Below are positions 16,340-25,557 of a stretch of 64,000 bases of DNA, piece after piece; within the stretch, counting starts at the first letter, position 1; each line of letters begins with the position of its first letter. The notes beneath the pieces are model-generated. The model saw only the letters and a program-made list of their open reading frames with translations. It was not told the origin of the DNA and ran no database searches. The position numbers and the translations under genes were made by a program. The DNA is from an uncultured Bacteroidia bacterium (GTDB lineage: Bacteria > Bacteroidota > Bacteroidia > Bacteroidales > UBA932): contig CACXNA010000004.1 of NCBI GenBank assembly GCA_902768985.1, forward strand, positions 56,424 through 120,423, read 5' to 3'.

Positions 16340-17445
16340 GGATCTGCATCTTAACACAACCCCTTGGGGCTAATTACGGAGGCATTCTGCAGGCTTATGC
16401 CCTACAGAGAGCTCTGAAAGATATGGGGCACCAGGTAACTACGCTGCGTTTCCCGCCCGAAGTATCATGGGTTCCTGCGGGCATCAGAAAGCATATCCTT
16501 ACTTTCCGTCGTTTCGTTTCCAAGTATATCAAAGGGAACCGAACTATCGCGTTCTGCAATCCTGACAAACAGACCCGGTTCGCTTATAAGGAGCTGAGCC
16601 GTTTCCTGGATGAGAAGATGCAGTGCCTGCCGGTCAAGGCACCCCTTACCCAGCAGGATTTGCCCGATTTTGATGCCTATATTGTGGGGAGCGACCAGGT
16701 TTGGAGACCTGCCTATTCACCGTGCCTTCCGAATTTCTACCTGGATTTTCTGGGAGACGCTCCGGTCAGACGGATTGCCTACGCCGCTTCGTTTGGCGTA
16801 GACATCTGGGAAGCCGACGAAGCGACAACAGCACGCATTCGCCCCCTGGCCCAAAGATTCGACACCGTTTCCGTTCGGGAGGCCTCCGGGGTAGCGCTCT
16901 GCGACAAATACCTGGGCATTCAGGCAAAGGTAATGCCGGATCCGACGCTCCTTCTTCCTGCGTCAGACTATTTAAATCTGTGCCAATCCTGTCATAAGCA
17001 AGATGAGCCCTATATTGCTGCTTACGTGCTTGACAGAGGAGAACCCGAAAGTCGTTTTCTCGACAGAATGTCGGGAAAAACCGGCCTTCCTGTCAAGTAT
17101 ATCGGCCTTTTGGATTGGACGAAGAGCACGGACGCTCTGGAAAGTTGGCTGGATGATATCGCCCGGGCGAGATACGTGGTAACCAATTCTTTCCACGGCA
17201 CGGTCTTTTCCATCCTATTTGAGAAAGATTTCATTCCCATCATCAATCGGGCGCGGGGAGCTTCGCGTTTTGAATCTCTTCTTAACACCATGGGGCTGCA
17301 GAATCGGCTGCTCGAGCGGGAAGACTTGGAGCATAGCAGTTTCGAATTCCCGGCTATTGACTACGGGCAGATTCAGAAAACGCTTTATGACATACGCAGG
17401 AAGGGTATCACTTTTCTGGCTGATTCATTATCGACCCGGATATGA
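16336..17445 (+). CDS. Polysaccharide pyruvyl transferase family protein
   Basis: This 369-residue enzyme is expected to add pyruvate from phosphoenolpyruvate to a sugar, as in CsaB/WcaK-type proteins. Visible: MRICILTQPLGANYGGILQAYALQRAL (N-terminal Rossmann motif with the N-Y-G-G-x-L-Q-A signature), DAYIVGSDQVWRP, RRIAYAASFG, SVREASGVALC, MPDPTLLL, and TNSFHGTVFSILFEKDFI (the SFH motif of the active site). The start at 16336 is chosen over 16303 because it gives an ATGA overlap with the previous stop and removes 11 residues that precede the conserved start. It follows its usual FrhB-like partner. Confidence 0.88.
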   Translation: MRICILTQPLGANYGGILQAYALQRALKDMGHQVTTLRFPPEVSWVPAGIRKHILTFRRFVSKYIKGNRTIAFCNPDKQTRFAYKELSRFLDEKMQCLPVKAPLTQQDLPDFDAYIVGSDQVWRPAYSPCLPNFYLDFLGDAPVRRIAYAASFGVDIWEADEATTARIRPLAQRFDTVSVREASGVALCDKYLGIQAKVMPDPTLLLPASDYLNLCQSCHKQDEPYIAAYVLDRGEPESRFLDRMSGKTGLPVKYIGLLDWTKSTDALESWLDDIARARYVVTNSFHGTVFSILFEKDFIPIINRARGASRFESLLNTMGLQNRLLEREDLEHSSFEFPAIDYGQIQKTLYDIRRKGITFLADSLSTRI

Positions 17446-18683
17446 GTAAAGTTCTATTCGTTCTGCCGTTTTTCCCCTATCCGCTAATCAGCGGGGGGAG
17501 CCAGGCGATGTATAACGGCATGGTTGCAGCCGCATCTGCGAAAGCAGATCTCTATCTTGTCTATCCAGACTACGGTACGCCCGAGGAAGATCGGCAGGCA
17601 TTGTCCCAGGTACTGGAGGGGAAAATTCAGATATTCCCTTTCCAAATGCAAGTAAACAAGAAAGGAGAAGAGCTCTTGAATCTTATTTACCGGCTTAAAT
17701 ACAAAGCCAAGAAGTTGATTCGAGGAGAAGCCTCAGCCCGGCCGGAGGCGACGGCTCCGTATGAGGAGTGGATGTCGCAGATGATGCCCAAGTCCGAAGC
17801 CTTCTGTCAGTATATCAACGAGTTGATCTCCAAGCACAAAATCGACATCGTCCAATGCGAGATGCTGGACACCCTTGCCTTGGGATTAACACTTCCGCTT
17901 CATGTCAAGAAGTACTTTGTGCACCACGAGCTGGGATTTGTCCGTAAAAGCCAGCATGCTCATCTAGAAAAGGAGCCGCTGGTCGGTCAGGCGATTCTGG
18001 AAATCAACCGAGTCGTCGAGATCGACTTGTTGAATCGCTTTGATACGGTGATCACCCTTTCCGAAACAGACACTCAAAAATTAAAGGCAGCAGGAGTCAC
18101 ATCACGCCTCCATACGTCCTTTGCCACTATCAATCATGCTCCGCAGTCGATATCGGATTACACAGGAAAGGACATTATCGCCTTTGTCGGTCCGGAACTG
18201 CATCCCCCAAACAAAGAAGGCCTTCTGTGGTTCCTTCGTAATAGCTGGGACAGGCTGTTGTCGGCCAATCCAGACATGCAGCTTCGTATCATCGGGCAAT
18301 GGACAGAGGAGACACAGCAGGAACTGTGTGCAAAATACAGGCAGATTCATTTTCTGGGCTATGTTGAGGATCTCTCCGTAGCTATCCGGGATACGATTAT
18401 GATCGTTCCCATCCTGACCGGCAGCGGAATTCGGATGAAAATCCTGGAAGCCGGGCTAATCGGCGCCCCCGTGGTAACGACATCAGTCGGCGTGGAAGGG
18501 ATTCCGCTCGTAAACGGCGAGAATTGCTTTATTGCCGATGAACCGGAAGAATTTGAAAAGGGGATTCTCGCCCTCTCGGATCAAACCCTGCGAGAGCGTT
18601 TCATCCACTCCACACAGCAGATCATCGCTGACCGTTATTCCCAGCAGGCCCTCATTAAAAATCGGGCCAAGCTTTATCAATAA
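17442..18683 (+). CDS. Glycosyltransferase, GT-B fold (GT4-like)
   Basis: This 413-residue cytoplasmic glycosyltransferase starts MSKVLFVLPFFPYPLISGGSQ, a typical N-domain opening with the acceptor-side Gly loop. The C-domain shows DIIAFVGPELHPPNKEGLLWFL, LRIIGQW, IHFLGYVEDLSVAIRDTIMIVPILTGSGIRMKILEAGLIGAPVVTTSVGVEGI. The last is the nucleotide-sugar binding E-x7-E-like segment of the GT4 family. It would extend the repeat unit; donor and linkage are unknown. It has a four-base overlap with the pyruvyl transferase gene and 8 bases before the acetyltransferase gene. Confidence 0.85.
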   Translation: MSKVLFVLPFFPYPLISGGSQAMYNGMVAAASAKADLYLVYPDYGTPEEDRQALSQVLEGKIQIFPFQMQVNKKGEELLNLIYRLKYKAKKLIRGEASARPEATAPYEEWMSQMMPKSEAFCQYINELISKHKIDIVQCEMLDTLALGLTLPLHVKKYFVHHELGFVRKSQHAHLEKEPLVGQAILEINRVVEIDLLNRFDTVITLSETDTQKLKAAGVTSRLHTSFATINHAPQSISDYTGKDIIAFVGPELHPPNKEGLLWFLRNSWDRLLSANPDMQLRIIGQWTEETQQELCAKYRQIHFLGYVEDLSVAIRDTIMIVPILTGSGIRMKILEAGLIGAPVVTTSVGVEGIPLVNGENCFIADEPEEFEKGILALSDQTLRERFIHSTQQIIADRYSQQALIKNRAKLYQ

Positions 18684-18691
18684 GATGCCCT

Positions 18692-19180
18692 ATGACTGCC
18701 AAGGAAAAATTCATGGAATGGTGGATCCGTCCGGAGATGTACTACATCAAGCGGTACCTTCGTTTTCTGCGCAAGGAGGAGAAGTACACCTTCGAACATC
18801 CGAACAAACTGCTCTGTTTCTGGTACCGCGGACTCAAGAACCGACTCGGCTCCCGGTTGGGTTTCATCATCAGTGCAGGTTGCTTCGGCGAAGACCTGCA
18901 TTTGGAGCACTTCGGTTCCGTGATTGTGAATCCCAAAGCCCGGATCGGGAAAGGATGTATCATCCACGGCAACTGCTGCATCGGCAGTGATGGCGGATAT
19001 CCCGACGACTCCCCTGTCCTCGGCGACAATGTCGACATCGGACAGAACGCCCAGATTATCGGCGGGATCCGAATCGCGGACAATGTTCGGATCGGGGCAG
19101 GTGCGGTAGTGGTCAAAGATATTTTGACGCCCGGCGTGACTGTCGTGGGCGTCCCTGGCAGAATCATCGAAAAGCGATGA
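18692..19180 (+). CDS. Serine-acetyltransferase-like hexapeptide acyltransferase
   Basis: This 162-residue protein has a left-handed beta-helix. The N-terminal part is helical, and the hexapeptide repeats begin near residue 68 (CFGEDLHLEHFGSVIVNPKARIGKGCIIHGNCCIGSDGG). They continue with V-LGDNVDIGQNAQIIGGIRIADNVRIGAGAVVVKDI and end VVGVPGRIIEKR. The H-x-x-x-x-x-I-N/G and G-VP-G-R endings fit the CysE/LacA group. In this operon it most likely O-acetylates a sugar from acetyl-CoA rather than making cysteine. It overlaps the following GT2 gene by four bases. Confidence 0.85.
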   Translation: MTAKEKFMEWWIRPEMYYIKRYLRFLRKEEKYTFEHPNKLLCFWYRGLKNRLGSRLGFIISAGCFGEDLHLEHFGSVIVNPKARIGKGCIIHGNCCIGSDGGYPDDSPVLGDNVDIGQNAQIIGGIRIADNVRIGAGAVVVKDILTPGVTVVGVPGRIIEKR

Positions 19181-20100
19181 CGAAGATTTCATTTATCATG
19201 CCGGCTTGGAAGGCGCGCTTCCTCCAAGAAGCAATCGCTAGCATCATTGCTCAGACTAACCCGGATTGGGAGTTGGTCGTGATTGATGACTGTTCCCCCG
19301 AACCTCTTCAGGCGATTGTAGAAGATTTTAGCGATACCCGTATCCGATATATCCGCAACGAGAAAAACCTAGGTGGAAAGAATCTGGTCAAGCAATGGAA
19401 CCACTGCATCTCCTTTGCCACAGGGGACTATATCGTTCTGGCGGCCGATGACGATGTATACAAACCCACCTTCTGTGGAGAATGTATCCGCTTAGCGAAC
19501 AAATATCCCGAAGTTGATTTGATTCACTCATCGGTAGAACAGATTGACGAGGAAGGAAAACACCTTTGGGATGATAGCATCCTCCCGGAATTCACCAACA
19601 AATACGAATACCTCAACTGGTGGCTTACAGGACGCTCCTTCACCTGTATCGGAAATTTCGCTTTCAAACGAACGGCATTGCAGGAGATGGGCGGCTTTAT
19701 TGACTTCCCCTGCGCATTCGGCTCAGATATCGCTACACCAATTGCACTATCTCGAAACGGCGTTGCCAATACATCCGAAATGCTTTTTTGCTTCCGGCAG
19801 TCCACCCAGCATCTATCCGCAGATTCTTCCCGATTCAAGGAGAAGTTGGAGGCCATCTCGCAGTTATCGGAGTGGCTGCAGGCCATTGACTATGAGGCCC
19901 CGGACAATCCGGAAGACAAGGCTTTCTACGAAGTCAAGAATACGGATTATCTACATAAGAAAGTCGTATATGATTATTTCAATCTGGTCATTTGTTTCGT
20001 CCCCGCAACGAAGTTGCCTGAATACCTGAAGTTCTGCCGTCTGGCGACGCTCAAAGACAAGTTTATGATGATTCTCCGCTGGATAAAGAGAAAAATATGA
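19177..20100 (+). CDS. Glycosyltransferase family 2
   Basis: This 307-residue inverting glycosyltransferase has a GT-A fold. It opens MTKISFIMPAWKARFLQEAIASIIAQTNPDWELVVIDDCS, followed by the donor-binding D-D and then FATGDYIVLAADDDVY (the DXD metal site within ADDD). Position inside the operon implies addition of one sugar to the lipid-linked unit. There are four-base overlaps on both sides. The base composition is lower in GC than that of the housekeeping genes nearby. Confidence 0.88.
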   Translation: MTKISFIMPAWKARFLQEAIASIIAQTNPDWELVVIDDCSPEPLQAIVEDFSDTRIRYIRNEKNLGGKNLVKQWNHCISFATGDYIVLAADDDVYKPTFCGECIRLANKYPEVDLIHSSVEQIDEEGKHLWDDSILPEFTNKYEYLNWWLTGRSFTCIGNFAFKRTALQEMGGFIDFPCAFGSDIATPIALSRNGVANTSEMLFCFRQSTQHLSADSSRFKEKLEAISQLSEWLQAIDYEAPDNPEDKAFYEVKNTDYLHKKVVYDYFNLVICFVPATKLPEYLKFCRLATLKDKFMMILRWIKRKI

Positions 20101-21230
20101 AAATACGAAACGTAGGAAACGAACTCAGTTCACGTCAATCCGAGCTCATCAAGACGATGCGCTTTCCCTTGATGATGCTTGTTCTTTACCAGCATTCTGT
20201 CCGCAGTTATAGCGCGCCTATGATGCTTTCATTAGATAGTGCCAACGTTTTCCATTTCCTCACGGAAATGTTCTCGCATTTCTTCTGCGCCATAGCCGTA
20301 GCTTGGTTCTTCTTTTTCTCTGGCTTCCTGTACTATCACAACCTTCAGGAAGACCAGTTTGGGAAGAACTGGGCGATACAGAAATTGAACCGCCGAGTTC
20401 ATTCAATACTCATTCCACATCTTTTCTGGAACCTACTTAATGTCCTCATGGTTCTACTGGTCACCTGGCTCTTCGGTCTGATCGGAATCGGAATCACCAG
20501 CGATCAAATGGTGGGCGTTAACAAAGGGCCTTTGTATTGGTTCATAACCGGTCCTATTGACTTCCCGCTATGGTATCTTCGAGATCTGTTTATCATGTCT
20601 ATGCTGGCTCCGGCATTCTATTATCCCATCAAGAAATGGCCTTGGATATCGCTGGCTGTCATTCTGATACTGTATCTTGTTTCCTTCAAGATTGACTTCT
20701 TCCTATTCCCGACCTTCTCCCTCTTCGGGATGGGAGCGTGGATGAGTATCCGTAAAGGCAACATCCTTGCTTTCTGTCGACTGCTTAGATACCCCGCTGC
20801 GGCCATCGCCTTTTTCCTGTTGCCTATTGCGACGTTCTTTCATGGGAGCGAATACGATCTTGACAAGTTCTTCCGCCTGCTTTTCATCCCTTCGGGCATG
20901 ATTACTTTCATGAACATCTGCGACAAGTTGTATGAGTTCGAGGGGTATCGAAAACTTATGCTCAGACTGACAGAGACCGTCTTCTTCATTTATGCCGCGC
21001 ATGAGATCTATATTCTCGGCTGGACAAAAGGGTTTTTCCTGCGAGCATTTGGAGCGACGTTGGCAGCCAAGTGGATCTCTTACCTGTTCGTTCCTGTTGT
21101 CACATTAGCCATTTGCCTGGCTCTATTCTACCTGCTTAAACATATCATGCCGAAGACGTTGTCGTTTGCTTGCGGCTGGCGAACAGTCCATAAAGAAACG
21201 TACACGAAATACGAGCAAAAGTACTTATGA
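20097..21230 (+). CDS. Acyltransferase family 3 membrane protein
   Basis: This 377-residue protein has about ten membrane helices and the acyltransferase-3 (OafA/NodX-type) pattern. It has an N-terminal MRFPLMMLVLYQHSV with the conserved His in helix 1, then AVAWFFFFSGFLYYHN, an R-x10-R segment near NRRVHSILIPHLFWNLL, and WYLRDLFIMSMLAPAFYYPIKKW. These enzymes move acyl groups, usually acetyl, onto sugars in the membrane or periplasm. It belongs to the same branch as the shorter protein at 25554. It is translationally coupled to its neighbours by ATGA overlaps. Confidence 0.85.
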   Translation: MKIRNVGNELSSRQSELIKTMRFPLMMLVLYQHSVRSYSAPMMLSLDSANVFHFLTEMFSHFFCAIAVAWFFFFSGFLYYHNLQEDQFGKNWAIQKLNRRVHSILIPHLFWNLLNVLMVLLVTWLFGLIGIGITSDQMVGVNKGPLYWFITGPIDFPLWYLRDLFIMSMLAPAFYYPIKKWPWISLAVILILYLVSFKIDFFLFPTFSLFGMGAWMSIRKGNILAFCRLLRYPAAAIAFFLLPIATFFHGSEYDLDKFFRLLFIPSGMITFMNICDKLYEFEGYRKLMLRLTETVFFIYAAHEIYILGWTKGFFLRAFGATLAAKWISYLFVPVVTLAICLALFYLLKHIMPKTLSFACGWRTVHKETYTKYEQKYL

Positions 21231-22132
21231 TTCCTCTCGCCATAGCCTTCACTCCCAATTACTTCGTTCAGGCAGCCACGCTGCTCCGCTCGGTGCTAGA
21301 TGCCAGCCCGAATGGACGGTTCCGGGTAGTATGCCTGCTGTCGGAAGAGATTCCCGACCGGATGAAGGACAAGCTGTCCTGGCTGGACGAGGACCGACTT
21401 TCGCTGGAATTCATCCCACTGAAAGGTCGGCTGGAGGGCATCTATATCGATCCGCGCTACACGGAAGCCGCGTCGCTGCGTCTGCTGTTGCCGGAACTGC
21501 TTCCGGAGCTGGAGCGCATCATTTACCTGGACTGCGATATCATCGTTCGGCAGGATTTGGCCAGACTATGGAATGAGACCGAGTTGGGTGACAACTATTT
21601 GGCCGCTATATACGAAGCAGCGATTGAAGGACAGGCCGAGCGCTTCCGAGCGCTGGGTTGCGACCCTGCCAAGTATTTCAACTCCGGTTTTCTGCTGATG
21701 AATCTGGAGCAGATGCGAAAAGAAAAAGTGTCGGAGAAGTTGCTGGAGGCCTGCCGGGTCCCCTATCTGGAATTCCCGGATCAGGATGCTCTCAACCAGG
21801 TCTGTCAGGGACGCGTGCTGCCGCTCAGCCCGCTCTACAACAGCATCCGCACCTTCTTTATACCTAAGTACAAGCCCGACTTTGTCCGCCAGTACGACGA
21901 GAAGCTTTGGCACCGCGTCCAGCGGGAAGCAACCATCCACTACACGGGGGGAAAACCTTGGGATCTCTTCACTGTCCAATTCGGCGCCTGGTGGCGGGTG
22001 TATGACCGCCTGCCCGAGAGTATCAAGGCTGAATGGCAGCCCGGCAAAATGAGACGGTTCTGGTGCGTCTACCGCACTCCACTCGGACGCGTACTGGATG
22101 CACTTCGGGCCATTAAACAACTCCGGGGATAA
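21227..22132 (+). CDS. Glycosyltransferase family 8
   Basis: This 301-residue retaining glycosyltransferase has MIPLAIAFTPNYFVQAATLLRSVLDASP (donor-binding N-terminus), RLLLPELLPELERIIYLDCDIIV (the DCD metal site of GT8), KYFNSGFLLMNLEQMR, PDQDALNQV and IHYTGGKPW near the C-terminus (the HxxGxxKPW motif). All key residues are present, so it should be active, probably using a UDP-hexose. It begins the GC-richer second half of the operon. Confidence 0.9.
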   Translation: MIPLAIAFTPNYFVQAATLLRSVLDASPNGRFRVVCLLSEEIPDRMKDKLSWLDEDRLSLEFIPLKGRLEGIYIDPRYTEAASLRLLLPELLPELERIIYLDCDIIVRQDLARLWNETELGDNYLAAIYEAAIEGQAERFRALGCDPAKYFNSGFLLMNLEQMRKEKVSEKLLEACRVPYLEFPDQDALNQVCQGRVLPLSPLYNSIRTFFIPKYKPDFVRQYDEKLWHRVQREATIHYTGGKPWDLFTVQFGAWWRVYDRLPESIKAEWQPGKMRRFWCVYRTPLGRVLDALRAIKQLRG

Positions 22133-22141
22133 AAAGGTGAC

Positions 22142-23122
22142 ATGAAGATCAGCCTAATCACACCCGTCTACAACGCCGAGGCCACGCTCCCGGCCACGCT
22201 CGAGAGCATCCGCGCGCAGCGTTTCCGCGACTTCGAAGTCATCTTCTCCGAAGACGCAGGAACAGATGGCTCAGCTGCTTTGCTTGAAGCGTTCTGTCAG
22301 GATAGCGGCTTGCCTTGCAAGCTGTTGCGCGCCGAGAAAAACGGCGGCGCCGCGGCAGCCCGCAACCGGGCGCTGGAAGTGGCCGAGGGCGAGTATCTGG
22401 CTTTCGCAGATGCGGACGACTTACTGGATCCCGGCATGCTGGAACTGGCCGTCACAGCCGTCGAAGCTTCTGAGCATCCTGTCGATATCGTCGGCTGGGA
22501 TTGGACCTTGGGCCTCAACCAGGATGGCCGCTACATGCGGCAGGCGGACTATACGGCTCCTATCGAGGCGCTGCGAAATCTCACCGGCGGCACCATGCGC
22601 TGGAATCTCTGGATGTTCCTGGTGCGGCGCGAGCTGATTGAGCAGCATGGCATCCGCTTCATTCCGGGCGCGGATATCGGCGAGGATATGCAGTTCATGC
22701 TGCGGGCATTCCTGAAGGCCAATCACGTCGTGCAGCTTCATGAATCGCTGTACCGCTACAATGCGGTCAACAGTGCATCCATCAGCAAGCAATTCAGCCC
22801 GGAGAAGCGCGCGCAAGTCGAGATCAATTTCCGCGAGGTGGAGCGCTGCTTTGCCAGCTCGGATTTCTGCCGGGAGTATCCCAACGCGCTGGAAGATTTG
22901 AAGCTCTTCCTCAAGCGGCCGCTGCTGATCAGCGCGAACAAACTGGACTACGAGACCTGGTATAGCTGGTTTCCGGAAGTTAATGAGAGGGCCAAACAGA
23001 AAGGCAGCCTTCCGATGCACACCATTGTTCTGCAGCGCATGGCCTCGAACCGCTGCTGGCTGGGTGTTAAAATGTATTATCTGCTGATACACAAGTTCGT
23101 GTACGGAATTTTGTATCGTTAA
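22142..23122 (+). CDS. Glycosyltransferase family 2
   Basis: This 326-residue GT-A enzyme opens MKISLITPVYNAEATLPATLESIRAQRFRDFEVIFSEDAGTDGS, then AEKNGGAAAARNRALEVAEGEYLAFADADDLLDPGMLE (the DXD metal site in DADD). A later GADIGEDMQFMLRAFL supplies the ED acid/base-like motif common in capsule GT2 enzymes. It would add a sugar to the growing repeat unit. It lies nine bases after the GT8 gene and four before the polymerase gene. Confidence 0.9.
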   Translation: MKISLITPVYNAEATLPATLESIRAQRFRDFEVIFSEDAGTDGSAALLEAFCQDSGLPCKLLRAEKNGGAAAARNRALEVAEGEYLAFADADDLLDPGMLELAVTAVEASEHPVDIVGWDWTLGLNQDGRYMRQADYTAPIEALRNLTGGTMRWNLWMFLVRRELIEQHGIRFIPGADIGEDMQFMLRAFLKANHVVQLHESLYRYNAVNSASISKQFSPEKRAQVEINFREVERCFASSDFCREYPNALEDLKLFLKRPLLISANKLDYETWYSWFPEVNERAKQKGSLPMHTIVLQRMASNRCWLGVKMYYLLIHKFVYGILYR

Positions 23123-23126
23123 GAGA

Positions 23127-24410
23127 ATGCGAAAGATTCTGGTTGGCCTGATTCTGACGGTGGTGGTGAGCTTTTACGTGTTCCCCATCTCGTTCACGTT
23201 CTTGCCGAATGCCATCAACTCCAAAATTCTGGTAGGCGTGTTTGGAATACTCGCTTTCCTGCTGGATGGTACCCGCAAAAATGGAATCTACTTCTCCCAA
23301 TATACCATTTTTGGCGCGGTGTTGGCCGGAGCGTTTTCCGTCTGGTGCCTGTTTTCCATTACAAACACCAGTAACTACAACACCATCTATGCCGACTATA
23401 TTGTATCTTACGCCACCTGGCTGGCAGGTGCCTATGGCGTCTACGCAGCATTGCACATGGCATACGAGAAGGTAGACCTGGAGATTGTCACACGCTACCT
23501 GGCTTTGGTCGGCGTCTATCAATGTATCACCGCCGTTCTGATTGATAACTACAGTTCTGTACAATCTTTTGTGGATCGGTACATGGATTTGGATCAGGAT
23601 TTCCTGCACAGAGGAAATCGCATGTATGGCATTGGTGCAGCACTCGACCCGGGCGGGATCCGCTTCGCCACCATTTTGGTCATGATTGCACACCAATTCG
23701 CCACCAACCAGAACGTACGCAACAACAGTCTGTACCAAACGTCCGATCTCGTAGCTTTTGCCATTATTACCATCATCGGTTCCGTTATTTCCCGCACGAC
23801 TTCAATCGGTGCCGCTTTGGGAATTGGCTATATCATCATCGCTCTCTTCCGTATGCGAAAGGGAGGATTTGTAACAACCAAGATGGTCCAACGATTCTTC
23901 TGGTTCTTCCTCGTGATGATCGGTATCATCTTGGCGGCCGTCTACTTTTATCGCTCCAGCGAAACCTTCAAGGAGTATCTTCGCTTTGGCTTCGAAGCTT
24001 TCTTTAACTGGGTGGAAACCGGCGAGTTCCGGACCGATTCAACAGATGTTCTGATGAGCAGAATGTGGATTTGGCCAACCGATCTTCACACCTGGATATT
24101 CGGGAAGGGAACTTTCGGCATCTATGAGAACAACACCGATATCGGCTACTGCAACTTTACCTTGTACTGTGGTCTGATCGGGATGCTTATCTTTTCTGTC
24201 TTCTTCTTGTACTGCCATTTCTCAATGGCCAAGAAGTTCCGCGAATTCACGTTTACGGCTTGGCTGCTGACCGCTCTGACCTTCATCGTTTGGGTGAAGG
24301 TGACCACGGATATCTTTTTCATTGATGCGCTCCTGTTTTGCTGCGTCGGGGATTTCGAAGACGAATCGGAGAGTGTTGCCGAAGACACGATAACACAACC
24401 AACTATATAA
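23127..24410 (+). CDS. O-antigen polymerase-like membrane protein (Wzy)
   Basis: This 427-residue protein has about 10-11 membrane helices and one larger hydrophilic loop (about 270-320) containing VLMSRMWIWPTDLHTWIFGKGTFGIYENNTDIGYCNF. The G-x-G...TDIGY/HN-like loop is the feature shared by O-antigen polymerases and ligases. No catalytic motif is strict in this family, so the call rests on topology and on the locus otherwise lacking a polymerase. It would join repeat units on the periplasmic face. The C-terminal tail is acidic and hydrophilic. Confidence 0.72.
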   Translation: MRKILVGLILTVVVSFYVFPISFTFLPNAINSKILVGVFGILAFLLDGTRKNGIYFSQYTIFGAVLAGAFSVWCLFSITNTSNYNTIYADYIVSYATWLAGAYGVYAALHMAYEKVDLEIVTRYLALVGVYQCITAVLIDNYSSVQSFVDRYMDLDQDFLHRGNRMYGIGAALDPGGIRFATILVMIAHQFATNQNVRNNSLYQTSDLVAFAIITIIGSVISRTTSIGAALGIGYIIIALFRMRKGGFVTTKMVQRFFWFFLVMIGIILAAVYFYRSSETFKEYLRFGFEAFFNWVETGEFRTDSTDVLMSRMWIWPTDLHTWIFGKGTFGIYENNTDIGYCNFTLYCGLIGMLIFSVFFLYCHFSMAKKFREFTFTAWLLTALTFIVWVKVTTDIFFIDALLFCCVGDFEDESESVAEDTITQPTI

Positions 24411-24414
24411 CCGT

Positions 24415-25557
24415 ATGAAACTGATTTACTGCCACGCAGATGTCTACAACCCCGGAGGGATGGAGCGGGTGCTCCTCAACAAACTCCGCGGGTGGGTGGA
24501 ACGCGGCTACGAGACCATGCTCGTGACCACCGACCAGCACGGACGCCCGCCGTTCTACGAGTTCCCGCCGGAAGTCCGGATGGTGGACCTCGGCATCAAC
24601 TACAAAGACGACAACGACAAGAATCCCATTGCCAAGACGCTCGGCTACCTGCGCCGGCGAAAGAAGCACCGCGAGGCGCTGACGGAGCTGCTCATGCGCG
24701 AGCGGCCCGACATCGTGGTGTCACTCTTCCCGTCGGAATCTTCCTTCATCCCGGACATCCAGGACGGTAGCCTGAAGATGCTGGAACTGCACTTCAACAA
24801 GCTGTTCCGCCTGCAATACAACCGCAAGGGCCTCCTGGGCCTGGCGGACCGCATCCGCACGAAGCAGGATGAGAAGTTAGTTCGCAAATTCGACAACTTC
24901 ATCGTGCTGACGCGACAGGACGCTGAAATGTGGGGTAACCTGCCTAACCTCTCCGTCATGCCCAACGCCGCCGTCACCATGCCGCACATCGAGCACAAGC
25001 CCGGCAACCACCGCGTGATTGCCGTCGGGCGCCTGGACTACCAAAAGGGCTTCGACCGCCTGCTGGACGCCTGGGCCCTGGTCCCGGCAGAATTGCGCAA
25101 GTTCTGGCACCTGGACATTTTCGGCCAGGGCGAGTGGGAAGAAAAACTGAAACAGCAGATCGTGACGCTCGGCATCGGCGAGTCCGCTGCCGTGAACAAA
25201 CCGACCGACAAGATCTTTGATGAATACGCCGCCAGCGACTTCCTGGTGATGACCTCGCATTACGAGGGTTTCCCGATGGTGATGATTGAAGCCATGGCCT
25301 GCGGCGTGCCCACCGTCTGCTTCGATTTCCTCTGCGGGCCGCGCGACATTATCGCGAACGGCATCAACGGCATCGTGGTGCCCGAAGGCGACCTGCAGGC
25401 GCTGGCCACGGCGATGCAGCAGCTGATGGAGCATCCCGAGCAACTCAAGCACCTGTCCGACCAGGCCAAACGGATTTCCGAAGAATACTCCCAGGAGGTC
25501 ATTATGAAACGCTGGGACCTTTTCATGAACGACCAACTCCGCATCCGCAAGAAATGA
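24415..25557 (+). CDS. Glycosyltransferase family 4
   Basis: This 380-residue GT-B enzyme opens MKLIYCHADVYNPGGMERVLLNKL (the N-domain P-G-G-x-E-R loop seen in GalNAc- and galactosyl-transferases). The C-domain contains HRVIAVGRLDYQKGFDRLLDAWALV, LDIFGQGEWEEKLK and EYAASDFLVMTSHYEGFPMVMIEAMACGVPTVCFDFLCGPRDII (the E-G-F-x4-I-E-A nucleotide-sugar site). Markedly higher GC than the flippase end of the operon. Starts four bases after the polymerase gene. Confidence 0.9.
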   Translation: MKLIYCHADVYNPGGMERVLLNKLRGWVERGYETMLVTTDQHGRPPFYEFPPEVRMVDLGINYKDDNDKNPIAKTLGYLRRRKKHREALTELLMRERPDIVVSLFPSESSFIPDIQDGSLKMLELHFNKLFRLQYNRKGLLGLADRIRTKQDEKLVRKFDNFIVLTRQDAEMWGNLPNLSVMPNAAVTMPHIEHKPGNHRVIAVGRLDYQKGFDRLLDAWALVPAELRKFWHLDIFGQGEWEEKLKQQIVTLGIGESAAVNKPTDKIFDEYAASDFLVMTSHYEGFPMVMIEAMACGVPTVCFDFLCGPRDIIANGINGIVVPEGDLQALATAMQQLMEHPEQLKHLSDQAKRISEEYSQEVIMKRWDLFMNDQLRIRKK

